Source of the DNA: Thermoleophilia bacterium
GTDB lineage: Bacteria > Actinomycetota > Thermoleophilia > UBA2241
NCBI GenBank assembly: GCA_041393415.1
Contig: JAWKKE010000002.1
Coordinates: forward strand, 186,001 to 250,000
DNA length: 64,000 nt
Direction of reading: 5' to 3'
The position numbers and the translations under genes are program-made. Positions within the stretch are counted from its first letter, which is position 1. Every line of letters starts with the position of its first letter. A model generated the notes under the pieces. It saw nothing but the letters and a program-made list of their open reading frames with translations, ran no database searches and had not been told where the DNA came from. Shown here in pieces: positions 50,283-58,875 of the stretch.

Positions 50283-51568
50283 CGGGCCCGCCCCTCCAGC
50301 GTAGCCTCCATATCATAGCCAGCCGTCCCGGTCACCGTACAGGACACACAGTCGCCACGCTTTGTGGGCCCGCCACTCAACAGCACGCGTCCGTCGATGT
50401 CGGGCGCCTGAACGGCGCAGCGGCCGAGAGCGGTACCATGCGACGAGCGACTGCCGCGTTCAACGAGAACCTCTACGCTGGTACCCACAAGGCCCTCCCA
50501 GTAGCGCCCCGCGACATCGTCAATGACGCCCCCCAGGCGTGCACAACGCTCAAGAATCGTCTCGGCGTCAATTTGTCCTGGGAGCGTCGCGCCCAGCGTG
50601 CCGTCCTGCGGGTCGTACGGAAACACGCCCGCTGCGGCTAGACCGGCCGCCTCGACGAAACCGAGAAGCTCGTCGAACTCGTCCTCGGTCTCGCCGGGAA
50701 ACCCGGCGATGAAGGTCGAACGCACGGCCGCACCGGGTAGGTGCGAGCGGATTCGCTCGAGCAACCGGAGATACGCGTCGCCGTCGCCACTGCGTCGCAT
50801 TCGCTGCAACACGCCGCCGGCGGCGTGTTGCAGAGGCACGTCGACATAGGGCACCGCATATCGTGCCAGAGCCTCGAGAAGGAGGTCGTCCACGCCCTCC
50901 GGCTGCAGATAGAGAAGGCGGATCCAGAGTGGGGCGGGCTCGAGCGCCGTCAGTTCGGCGAGAAGGCGCTCGAGCCCGCCCCACTCTCCTTGCCGCCAGC
51001 GCGACGTGTCTTGTCCCACGAGAATGAGCTCGCGCGCGCCGCCGGCCAGCGCCGCGCGCGCACTCGCGAGAACGTCGTCGGCCACACAAGCCTCGTACTT
51101 CCCCTTGATCAGTGGGATGGCACAAAAAGCGCAGCGGCGATCACAGCCGTCTGAGATCTTGACAAACGAGTGCACGGGTCGCGTGCGCCGCCGTGCCGAG
51201 CACGGTTCCGTGGTTGGATGCCGGGGTAGATCGCCGAGCGCACGAGGCAAGCCGGAGGTGTCGAGACCGCACCAGAGGTCTACCTCGGGGAGATCCTGCT
51301 CGAGCTCCTCACGATACCGCTCGACGAGACAGCCTACCGCTGCCACCCGCGCCCCACGGGCATGAGCGTACTCTGCGGCTTCCAGAATTGCAGCGATGGA
51401 TTCCTCTTTGGCTGCGTCGATGAAGCCGCAGGTGTTGACGATTATGACGTCGGCGCCGTCTGGCGACGCGGCGCAGTGCCCGGCACCATCGAGACGGCGA
51501 GAAAGCGCATCGGAGTCGGCCTCATTCTTTGGGCAGCCGAGCGTCTCGATGAAGTAGCGTGCGGTAAT
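50279..51568 (-). CDS. rimO: Ribosomal protein S12 methylthiotransferase, apparent ATT start
   Basis: Radical SAM enzyme that methylthiolates Asp of ribosomal protein S12. From ATT 51568 the protein has 429 residues with all six cluster cysteines: C12 (TLGCPKNEADSD), C47 (VNTCGF), C80 (AVGCLVERY), and C142, C146, C149 (CDRRCAFC), then a TRAM domain. The frame has no ATG, GTG or TTG upstream of GTG 51346, which would cut off the first two cysteines. ATT lies four bases after the yajQ stop and just before the conserved N-terminus, so a rare ATT start is the simplest reading. No strong ribosome site is visible. Confidence 0.85.
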   Translation of the reverse strand: MTARYFIETLGCPKNEADSDALSRRLDGAGHCAASPDGADVIIVNTCGFIDAAKEESIAAILEAAEYAHARGARVAAVGCLVERYREELEQDLPEVDLWCGLDTSGLPRALGDLPRHPTTEPCSARRRTRPVHSFVKISDGCDRRCAFCAIPLIKGKYEACVADDVLASARAALAGGARELILVGQDTSRWRQGEWGGLERLLAELTALEPAPLWIRLLYLQPEGVDDLLLEALARYAVPYVDVPLQHAAGGVLQRMRRSGDGDAYLRLLERIRSHLPGAAVRSTFIAGFPGETEDEFDELLGFVEAAGLAAAGVFPYDPQDGTLGATLPGQIDAETILERCARLGGVIDDVAGRYWEGLVGTSVEVLVERGSRSSHGTALGRCAVQAPDIDGRVLLSGGPTKRGDCVSCTVTGTAGYDMEATLEGRAR

Positions 51569-51572
51569 GGCG

Positions 51573-52064
51573 TCAGCGGTAGTTGGTGAACTGCAGAGGA
51601 ATGCCCCAGTCCTCGTCCCGCATGGCCTGCATCGCGGCCTGGAGTTCGTCCTTGCTGGAGGAGAAGATTCGCAGCGTGTCGCCCTGTATTTGCACCTTCA
51701 CCTTCTTGAACCCCTGGCGAAGGAACTTGTTGATCGCCTTCGCCTTCTCGTCGGGGATGCCCTGAGCCACCACGACGCGTTGACGCACGCTGCCACCGAG
51801 AGCATCCTCGATCTTCCCGTACTGCAGCGCCTTGAGCGGCACCTTGCGACGCACGAGTTTCTCCTCCAAGACCTCGACGACCTGCTTGAGCTTACCTTGG
51901 TCGTCCGACACCAAGACGAGTGCTTCGCCCTCCATCGTGACCGCGCTCACGCTCTTCTTGAAGTCGTAGCGAGTCGCGATCTCCTTCTGGGCCATATTGA
52001 CGGCATTGCGCACTTCATCCAGATCGGCGTGCGAGACGACGTCGAAAGACAGTTCCTTGGCCAT
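51573..52064 (-). CDS. yajQ: YajQ family cyclic-di-nucleotide-binding protein
   Basis: 163 residues matching YajQ: SFDVVSHADLDEVRNAVNMA, EIATRYDFKKS, LGGSVRQRVVVAQGIPDEKA and the C-terminal IPLQFTNYR. Some YajQ proteins bind c-di-GMP and act in transcription control, and others bind nucleic acid; which applies here is unknown. AGGAG lies before the ATG, which follows the rodZ stop by two bases. Notable because RsiG, another predicted c-di-GMP receptor, is in the same window. Confidence 0.92.
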   Translation of the reverse strand: MAKELSFDVVSHADLDEVRNAVNMAQKEIATRYDFKKSVSAVTMEGEALVLVSDDQGKLKQVVEVLEEKLVRRKVPLKALQYGKIEDALGGSVRQRVVVAQGIPDEKAKAINKFLRQGFKKVKVQIQGDTLRIFSSSKDELQAAMQAMRDEDWGIPLQFTNYR

Positions 52065-52065
52065 G

Positions 52066-52812
52066 TCACTCCTGCCGCTTGAGCTTTCCGTCCTTGATCA
52101 AATAGTCACTCGGTGCGGGGTCATCGAGCGGCGCGACCCGTTTGCCCTCTACGCGCAGGCGAACATTCGCCGGGCTCCCCAGACGCAGCCACAACACATC
52201 ACCCTGGAATTGCTTCGACTTGCCGCGAGCGAGCGCGCCCGAGAACAGGACCTTCCCCTCGGGTCCGTCGCGACGCACCTCGATCCACGTCTCCTCCGTC
52301 GCGCTGATTCGAACCACGCCAGCGGCGACGTCGGGAGACGGAGTAGGCGTCGGCTTCTGAGAAGCCGTCGGACTCGGCGATAGGCTGGTGACGATCCCGG
52401 GCGGACCCTGTCGCGTCGCTCCATCGTTCTCATCCCCGTTGTTCAGGCCGAGCGCGTAGATCACCCCGAGCACAACCACGCATACGATGGCCACGACCAG
52501 GACGGTGTTGCGGCCACGATGGCGCCGTTCTGAGCCGATAATCGACGACCCGCCGAACGGCTCCGGATACTCGGTGCGCGCCGAGCCTCGTGAACGATAC
52601 TCGCCGACAATTACATCAGGGTCGAGCTCGAGATACTGCGAGTACGTGCGCAGGAACCCCTTGACGTACGTAGGCCCAGGCATGACGTCGAACTCCTCGT
52701 TCTCCATCGCCTGAATGTATTTGACACGGATCTTCGTGTCCTCTTCGGCCTGCTGGAGGGTTACCTGGCGGCGCACGCGCGCCTCACGCAGCGTGTTGCC
52801 GATCTCAAACAC
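52066..52812 (-). CDS. rodZ: RodZ-like helix-turn-helix membrane protein
   Basis: 248 residues: N-terminal HTH_25 domain (IGNTLREARVRRQVTLQQAE, PGPTYVKGFLRTYSQYLELD), a single membrane helix (TVLVVAIVCVVVLGVIYAL), a Ser/Thr/Pro linker and a C-terminal DUF4115 beta domain (EETWIEVRRDG). RodZ links MreB to the wall machinery in rods; no mreB is in the window. It has its own promoter and precedes yajQ by one base. Confidence 0.88.
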   Translation of the reverse strand: MFEIGNTLREARVRRQVTLQQAEEDTKIRVKYIQAMENEEFDVMPGPTYVKGFLRTYSQYLELDPDVIVGEYRSRGSARTEYPEPFGGSSIIGSERRHRGRNTVLVVAIVCVVVLGVIYALGLNNGDENDGATRQGPPGIVTSLSPSPTASQKPTPTPSPDVAAGVVRISATEETWIEVRRDGPEGKVLFSGALARGKSKQFQGDVLWLRLGSPANVRLRVEGKRVAPLDDPAPSDYLIKDGKLKRQE

Positions 52813-52873
52813 GGTGGCTCGCCGTCTCCTCTGTGGTCACGAGCAACGTCTGTCTAGGCTAAGCGGGATTCAT

Positions 52874-52902
52874 AGTCTAGTTAGGCCGCCTACCGAAGAC
52901 AA
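52874..52902 (-). promoter_or_regulatory. Promoter for the rodZ-yajQ-rimO-pgsA-cinA operon
   Basis: On the minus strand TTGTCT (52902-52897) and TAGACT (52879-52874) are 17 bases apart. A start near 52867 leaves a 55-base leader with AGAGGAG before the rodZ start. All following genes overlap or lie within a few bases, suggesting one long transcript to thpR. Confidence 0.6.
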
Positions 52903-52920
52903 TCCGCCGACACGCACAGG

Positions 52921-55455
52921 TCACGCCTGGCCGAGTTCGTCGCCCGATTGATCATCGAGATCCCCCGCGGATTCTTCGGCATCAACTCCCGCCAGACGCG
53001 CGAGGGCCGCCGGTAGATCATCCTCGCCGATCAACACGGCGCGCGCTTTGCTCCCATCGTAGCCGGAGATGATACCCATCTCCTCCATGACGTCGATAAG
53101 TCGGCCGGAACGAGCGTAGCCCACTCGGAGGCGGCGCTGCAGAAGGGCGACGGACGCCGCGCCCGTGAGCACGACGGTCTTGATTGCCTCGGCAAGGAGT
53201 TCGTCGCCCCCGGATGCGCCGGCCTGCTGCTCGCTGACGGCGCTGGGCGGACTCTCCAGGAGATCCTCGCGAAACTCCGGCTTGGCCTGTCGACGCCAGT
53301 GCTCCGTGATCAGGCGCATCTCCTGTGCGGTAATCAACGCACCTTGCACACGTAGAACTCGATTGCTGCCCATCGGGCTGTAGAGCATGTCGCCCATGCC
53401 GAGCAGGCTCTCCGCACCACCCTGATCGAGGATGATGCGCGAGTCCGTCTGCGAGCTGACCGCGAACGCGATGCGCGACGGGATGTTCGTCTTGATCATG
53501 CCTGTGACAACGTCGACCGATGGTCGCTGAGTGGCCACAACCAGATGGATGCCGCAGCTGCGCCCGAGCTGGCCGAGACGAATAATGGAGTTCTCCACTT
53601 CGGAGGGGGCCACCATCATGAGGTCGGCCAGCTCGTCGATGATCACCATCAGGTACGGCATCGTCTCTTCGCCGGCGCGCGCCAGCTTCTTGTTGAGGGC
53701 GCGCACATCCTGGCAGCCGTTGCGCGAGAGCACGTCGTAACGACGATCCATCTCCCGACAGATGTTGTCGAGCACGTAAGTGGCTTGCTTCATGTTGGTG
53801 ACGACCGGCGCCAGCAAGTGCGGGATGCCGTCGAAGTTGGACAGCTCAACCTTCTTGGGATCGATCATGACCATGCGCACCTGCTCTGGTGTGGCGCGCA
53901 ACATGATCGAACTGATCAGCGCGTTGAGGCAGCCGCTCTTGCCGGAGCCGGTCGTACCGGCAACGAGGAGGTGCACCATCTTCACCAAGTCGGCGAAAAC
54001 AGGACGGCCGGTCACGTCCTTGCCCAGCCAGAACGACATCGGCGATCCCTGCGGCGGAAAGGGTCCGTGGATATCGCCGAGCGAGACGTAGTTCGCCTGC
54101 ACGTTGGGGACCTCGACGCCGACCGCCGTCTTTCCCGGTATCGGCGCCTGCACACGCACGTCGGTCGCCGCAAGAGCGTAAGCGATGTCGTCTTTGAGTC
54201 CGGCGACGCGGCTCACCTTGATGCCCGGGGCAAGCTGGAGCTCGTAGCGTGTCACGCGAGGGCCAGAGACGGTTCCGATGATGTGTGCCGGCACGCCGAA
54301 GTGACCCAGCGTCTCCACCAGTCGCTGCGAGACGTCGGCGATCGTTTCCGGCGTCTCGCCGTGACCCTCGCCAAGACGGCGCAGGAGTGCCGCGTCGGGA
54401 AGAATCCACTCACGCTGCTCACCGCGAAGCGCCAGCGCCGTATCTTCCCCGCCGGGACCCTCCGCAACGGCATCGGCGAGCGACAACTGCTCGACGGGCC
54501 TATCTGCCCCAGTATCCGCCCTGGGACGCGCCCGCTCCACGGCATCCTCGGGCGCCGGCTCTTCCGCAATTGCCTCCGGCGGCCCGAAGATCTCGGGGGC
54601 CGTCAGCTCGCCGTCGACGAGTTCCGGTGCGGGGTACAGATAGTGCGATTCTCGGCTCGATCGCGTCAACGCCGTCGTGGACTCGACGCCATGGACGTAG
54701 TCAGGCGCCAGTACCGACGTCTCGGCGTACCCGGTCGACGCTCCATCCTCCCAATCGCTCGCCGGCTCCTGCCTCCGCGTCACACGCGTCGCCATGTCAC
54801 GCGCGCCGACGCCAAGCGATCCCGCCTGCTCACGAGCCACACGATGCGCGACAGCGACGCCACGCCGCGATCGAGACGCCCATTGATGCAGCGAGGAACC
54901 AGTCACGAGGAGCACCGCAGCGAGCACCGCGACGACGATCAGGACCGTTACTCCGACTGCGCCGATCACCCCGCTGAGCATGACCCACAGCGCCTCTCCG
55001 ACGGCACCGCCATGCGTTTCCATGTAGACCGCGTCGAAACGAGTCGCGGGGCGCGCAGCGGCGAAGAGACCGAAGACATCCCCGGCCGCGGCGAGGACGA
55101 ACGCCAGGACGAGGATCGCCACCCCCCACGTCACGCCACGCCGCGGACGCCAGTCGCTCGGCGCCAGCAGAACGTAGGCGAGGAAGCAGAGGAGGAGTGG
55201 GAGCGCGTAGGCCGCCAGTCCGAGCGCCCACAACGATGCCCCGGCAAGCCAGCGGCCCGCCGTTCCGCCATCCCAACCGAGATAGAAGACAAAGGCAAGG
55301 AACACCGCAACGGCGATGCAGGCGATCGCCGTCCACTCCCGGCCATGGCCGGCGGATTCCCTGCCCCTGCGCTGACTCGCGGTGCTGCGTGTCGCAGATG
55401 AAGCGGTCGATGCGCTGCCGCGCTTGCGGGCGTGCTTGGTCCTGGCTGTCGCCAT
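52921..55455 (-). CDS. ftsK: DNA translocase FtsK/SpoIIIE
   Basis: 844 residues. Four N-terminal membrane helices (about residues 45-190), a variable linker, then the FtsK motor: Walker A GTTGSGKSGCLNALI, Walker B YLMVIIDELADLMM, and GRSCGIHLVVATQRPSVDVVTG in sequence, ending with the winged-helix gamma domain that recognises polar sequences (ARSGRLIDVMEEMGIIS). Pumps DNA at the septum and activates Xer recombination; xerC is at 346. Confidence 0.96.
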   Translation of the reverse strand: MATARTKHARKRGSASTASSATRSTASQRRGRESAGHGREWTAIACIAVAVFLAFVFYLGWDGGTAGRWLAGASLWALGLAAYALPLLLCFLAYVLLAPSDWRPRRGVTWGVAILVLAFVLAAAGDVFGLFAAARPATRFDAVYMETHGGAVGEALWVMLSGVIGAVGVTVLIVVAVLAAVLLVTGSSLHQWASRSRRGVAVAHRVAREQAGSLGVGARDMATRVTRRQEPASDWEDGASTGYAETSVLAPDYVHGVESTTALTRSSRESHYLYPAPELVDGELTAPEIFGPPEAIAEEPAPEDAVERARPRADTGADRPVEQLSLADAVAEGPGGEDTALALRGEQREWILPDAALLRRLGEGHGETPETIADVSQRLVETLGHFGVPAHIIGTVSGPRVTRYELQLAPGIKVSRVAGLKDDIAYALAATDVRVQAPIPGKTAVGVEVPNVQANYVSLGDIHGPFPPQGSPMSFWLGKDVTGRPVFADLVKMVHLLVAGTTGSGKSGCLNALISSIMLRATPEQVRMVMIDPKKVELSNFDGIPHLLAPVVTNMKQATYVLDNICREMDRRYDVLSRNGCQDVRALNKKLARAGEETMPYLMVIIDELADLMMVAPSEVENSIIRLGQLGRSCGIHLVVATQRPSVDVVTGMIKTNIPSRIAFAVSSQTDSRIILDQGGAESLLGMGDMLYSPMGSNRVLRVQGALITAQEMRLITEHWRRQAKPEFREDLLESPPSAVSEQQAGASGGDELLAEAIKTVVLTGAASVALLQRRLRVGYARSGRLIDVMEEMGIISGYDGSKARAVLIGEDDLPAALARLAGVDAEESAGDLDDQSGDELGQA

Positions 55456-55525
55456 GAGTCAGTGTTCCACGCCGAGTGGTGGTTTCCTCGCGCTCCGCCC
55501 GCAACGCCGGAACGCAAAGAACGTC

Positions 55526-57190
55526 CTACACCTCGACGACCACAGGCAGGATGAGCGGTCTGCGCTTGGTGCGCGCATACACGAGCTCGGCCAGCCGTTC
55601 CTTGATGTCGTCTTGAATCACCCGACGGCCTGTGACGTGTACGCTGCCGAGCTGTTCCATGAGGAGATCGAGTGCGCTGCCGCACTCGTCGAGCACGTCC
55701 TTCTGACGTTCGTCGTCGTGAAGAAAGCCGCGTGCCACCAGCTCCGGAGGAGCCACGGCGTGGCCATCCTGGCCGTCGACGGTCACAACCGCGATGAGAA
55801 TGCCGTCGCCGGCCAGCTGCTGCCGGTCCCGCAAGACAAGGCCATCCTCCTCCCCGATCTCAAACCCGTCGATGAAGGCGAGACCAGTCGGGACCTTGCC
55901 GACGACCTCGGCGCTCTCAGCATCGATCTCGAGCACATCGCCGTTCTCGAGCACAAAGATGTCTTCCTCGGGCACGCCGCACTCGCGCGCCAGCTGAGCA
56001 TGGTAGTACTGATGCCGATACTCGCCGTGCACGGGCACGAAGTACTGCGGGCGCAGCAACTGCAGAACCGCGCGCAGGTCCTCGCGCGACGCGTGGCCGC
56101 TGACGTGAACACCCTTGTCTTCGCCGTATACGACCGTCGCGCCCGACTTCAGAAGCCGATTGACGGTCGCCATGACGCTCACCTCATTGCCGGGAATCGC
56201 CTTGGCGGAGATGACGACGGTATCGCCCTCGTTGAGCTCCACTTGCGGATGATCGCTGAAGGCCATACGCCGCAGCGCCGAGAGCGGCTCACCCTGACTC
56301 CCCGTCGAGAGAATGAGAATCTCTTCCGGCCGGTAGTCGTCGATCTCCCCGAGCTTGATCATCGCCCCCTCGGGGACCTCAATGTAACCGAGATTGCGCG
56401 CGATGTTCACGTTCTTCTGCATGGAGCGTCCCGACACAGCGAACTTGCGACCGTGCCGGTGAGCGATCGTGATCGCCTGCTGAATGCGGTGAATGTGAGA
56501 GGCAAAACTGGAGACGATGACGCGCCCCTCCGCCTCGGCGAAGATGCGATCGAAGGCCACGCCGACCGAGGACTCGGAACCGGTAGAACCCGGAGCTTCG
56601 ACGTTGGTTGAGTCGCCGAGCATGGCGAGAACGCCCTCGTCGCCGAGCGACTGTAAGCGTGCCATGTCGGTGCTGCGGCCGTCGATGGGGTGTTGGTCAA
56701 GTCGGTAGTCGCCCGTCACCACAATCCGGCCCAAACCGGTCTCGACGACGACGGCGAGGGCGTCGGGCACACTATGAGTCACCGCGACGAAGCTGACGCC
56801 GAGCGGCCCCAGTTGCAGTCGTGTATCTTCGTTGACCTCGGTGAGATCCGTAACTTTGATGAGGCCGTGCTCGTCGAGTTTCGACTTGATGAGCGCCAGC
56901 GTGAAACGACTTGCGAAAACGGGTTTGTTCACCTGCTTGAGCACGAATGGCAGACCACCGAAGTGATCCTCGTGAGCGTGCGTGATGACGAACCCGAGCA
57001 CATCGTCCGCCCGCTCCACCAGCCAGCGCACGTCCGGGATGACCAAGTCGATACCAAGCATGTCGTCGCGAGGAAACTCGACGCCGCAGTCGACGACGAC
57101 GATCTGACCGCGATACTCGATCGCGGTCAGATTCTTGCCGATCTCACCCAGACCGCCGAGCGGTACGATTCTGACTGTCTCCGAGGTCAC
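55526..57190 (-). CDS. rnj: Ribonuclease J
   Basis: 554 residues from GTG 57190. Metallo-beta-lactamase core with THAHEDHFGG as the metal motif, GDYRLDQ, then the beta-CASP part with MLGDSTN and SFASHIHRIQQ, ILSTGSQGEP and HVSGHAS, and a C-terminal domain. RNase J has 5'-exo and endo activity on mRNA and rRNA. An RNase Y and a PNPase are also in the window. The gene follows dapA by ten bases, as in many actinobacteria. Confidence 0.95.
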   Translation of the reverse strand: MTSETVRIVPLGGLGEIGKNLTAIEYRGQIVVVDCGVEFPRDDMLGIDLVIPDVRWLVERADDVLGFVITHAHEDHFGGLPFVLKQVNKPVFASRFTLALIKSKLDEHGLIKVTDLTEVNEDTRLQLGPLGVSFVAVTHSVPDALAVVVETGLGRIVVTGDYRLDQHPIDGRSTDMARLQSLGDEGVLAMLGDSTNVEAPGSTGSESSVGVAFDRIFAEAEGRVIVSSFASHIHRIQQAITIAHRHGRKFAVSGRSMQKNVNIARNLGYIEVPEGAMIKLGEIDDYRPEEILILSTGSQGEPLSALRRMAFSDHPQVELNEGDTVVISAKAIPGNEVSVMATVNRLLKSGATVVYGEDKGVHVSGHASREDLRAVLQLLRPQYFVPVHGEYRHQYYHAQLARECGVPEEDIFVLENGDVLEIDAESAEVVGKVPTGLAFIDGFEIGEEDGLVLRDRQQLAGDGILIAVVTVDGQDGHAVAPPELVARGFLHDDERQKDVLDECGSALDLLMEQLGSVHVTGRRVIQDDIKERLAELVYARTKRRPLILPVVVEV

Positions 57191-57200
57191 CAGACGGCGA

Positions 57201-58082
57201 TCAGGCGAGGAGGCCGAGGTGCCGCAGCTCCGCGGCGACCGTCTCGGCCTCCGCATCGCTGGCAGTGACGAGCGGCAGTCGAAGGCCGCCCACGTCGTGC
57301 CCCAGCAGATTCAGGGCGGCCTTGATAGGAATCGGGTTCACGGTGATGAACAACGTCTTGTAGAGCTGTTCCAGGTGCCTGTTGATAGCCGCCGCACCGC
57401 GGTCGTCGCCGACGCGCACCAAGCGCGCCATCTCGGCCAGTTGTGGACCCACGACGTGACTGGCGACACAGATGCCGCCCCAGCCACCCATGCGCATGAC
57501 GTCGAGCAGCATATCGTCGTTGCCGGCATACACGCCCATGTCGCAGAGCTCGCGCAGACGCCGCGTCTCCGTGAGGTCGGGGTTCGCTTGCTTCACGGCC
57601 ACGATGTTCTCGGTCTCGTACAGCGTTGCCAGAGCCTCGGGCGATATGTTGACGCCGCAGCGTCCCGGAATGTTGTAGACGACGATGGGCAGCTTCGTGC
57701 CAGCCGCCACGGCGCGGAAGTGCTCGATCACACCCCGCTCCGGCGGCTTGTTGTAGTAGGGCGTGACGATGAGCGCCGCATCGACGCCCTCGCGCTCCGC
57801 CCGTTGCGTGAGACGCACGGAGTGTGCCGTGTCGTTTGACCCCGAGCCGATCACGACGCGACATCGGTCGCCCACCGTCTCCAGAACGGTCACGGTGATG
57901 GCGATCTTCTCGTCATCGGTAAGAGTCGGCGCCTCACCGGTCGTGCCGGCGACGACCAGACCATCCGAGCCGTGCTCGACGAGATACGTCGCGAGCTGTG
58001 CCAGTCGCCGGTGGTCGACCTTGAGGTCGGCGTCGAACGGCGTCACGATCGCAGTCAGAATCGTCCCCAGGCTGTCGCTCAT
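57201..58082 (-). CDS. dapA: 4-hydroxy-tetrahydrodipicolinate synthase
   Basis: 293 residues, TIM-barrel condensing pyruvate and aspartate semialdehyde. GTTGEAPTLTDDEK holds the substrate-binding TTGE, VVYNIPGRCGVNIS carries the catalytic Tyr, and the Schiff-base Lys is in VAVKQANPD. ATG 58082 has AGGAG upstream; an earlier GTG at 58121 is possible. Next to dapB. Confidence 0.94.
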   Translation of the reverse strand: MSDSLGTILTAIVTPFDADLKVDHRRLAQLATYLVEHGSDGLVVAGTTGEAPTLTDDEKIAITVTVLETVGDRCRVVIGSGSNDTAHSVRLTQRAEREGVDAALIVTPYYNKPPERGVIEHFRAVAAGTKLPIVVYNIPGRCGVNISPEALATLYETENIVAVKQANPDLTETRRLRELCDMGVYAGNDDMLLDVMRMGGWGGICVASHVVGPQLAEMARLVRVGDDRGAAAINRHLEQLYKTLFITVNPIPIKAALNLLGHDVGGLRLPLVTASDAEAETVAAELRHLGLLA

Positions 58083-58122
58083 AGCGCGTGCTCCTCGGTG
58101 GTCCGCATAGTCAGAAGTCACC

Positions 58123-58875
58123 CTAGTCTAGGAGGTTCTCGAGACCGATGACAGTTCCCTTGATCTCCCCCACCCGGCGCAGCGCGAGCAGCACGCCGCT
58201 CATGAAGGAGCGTCGCGACAAGGAGTCGTGACGCAGCGTGAGCAACTCGTCGTCACCACCGAAGAGGACTTCCTGGTGCGCGACAAGCCCGGGCAGGCGC
58301 ACGCTGTGGATACGAGTACCGTCCGCGGCGACACCCCGAGCGGCTGGGGGGCGCATCGCCGCAGCGTCGTCGGTATCTTTCAGCGCCATCAAATGAGCAG
58401 TACGCAGACTCGTGCCCGACGGCGCGTCGATCTTGCTGGCGCCGTGCATCTCGATGATCTCGGCCTGCGGGAAGTACTTCGCCGCCTGCTGCGCGAACTG
58501 CATCAGCAACACTGCGCCCAGAGCGAAGTTCGGTACGACCAGCAGACCGACACCACTCATCGCCGCGGCGACCCGCAGTTCGTCGATCTGGTCGTCTTTG
58601 AGCCCCGTGGCGCCGACAACGGTCGGCACGCCGGCCTTCAGAAGTGTCATTGTGTTGGCGAACACGGCGGCGGGGATGCTGAACTCGAGAGCGGCCGCCG
58701 GTCGGGTCGCGGCGAGCGCGTCGGCCATGTTGTCGAACAGCGGCGCTCCCCCCACCCCGTCCCCCGGAATAGGGTCGACGAGAGCAACCAGGCGTAGGTC
58801 ATCCTGTGCAGCGATGGTCTGTGAGCTCATGCTCCCCATCTTGCCGGCCGCGCCGCTCACGAGTACGTCGATCAC
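58123..58875 (-). CDS. dapB: 4-hydroxy-tetrahydrodipicolinate reductase
   Basis: 250 residues. The NAD(P)H loop is VSGAAGKMGS, then FSIPAAV, VVGATGLKD, and the catalytic block EMHGASKIDAPSGTSL. The usual His-His pair at this block reads His-Gly; the first His and the Lys remain, so the enzyme is probably active but divergent. GTG 58875 overlaps the M16 gene stop by 4 bases. Forms part of the lysine/DAP set with dapA, dapL and dapF. Confidence 0.91.
   Translation of the reverse strand: MIDVLVSGAAGKMGSMSSQTIAAQDDLRLVALVDPIPGDGVGGAPLFDNMADALAATRPAAALEFSIPAAVFANTMTLLKAGVPTVVGATGLKDDQIDELRVAAAMSGVGLLVVPNFALGAVLLMQFAQQAAKYFPQAEIIEMHGASKIDAPSGTSLRTAHLMALKDTDDAAAMRPPAARGVAADGTRIHSVRLPGLVAHQEVLFGGDDELLTLRHDSLSRRSFMSGVLLALRRVGEIKGTVIGLENLLD

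Noticed and set aside
50279..51346. rimO as a 5'-truncated pseudogene
   Set aside because: The upstream codons to 51568 encode the full conserved N-terminus in the same frame with no stop, so the gene is intact apart from its start codon.
52533..52540. GCCGATAA, a possible WhiG/FliA -10 box
   Set aside because: It lies within rodZ coding sequence, has no TAAA-type -35 at about 15 bases upstream and points against the gene direction.
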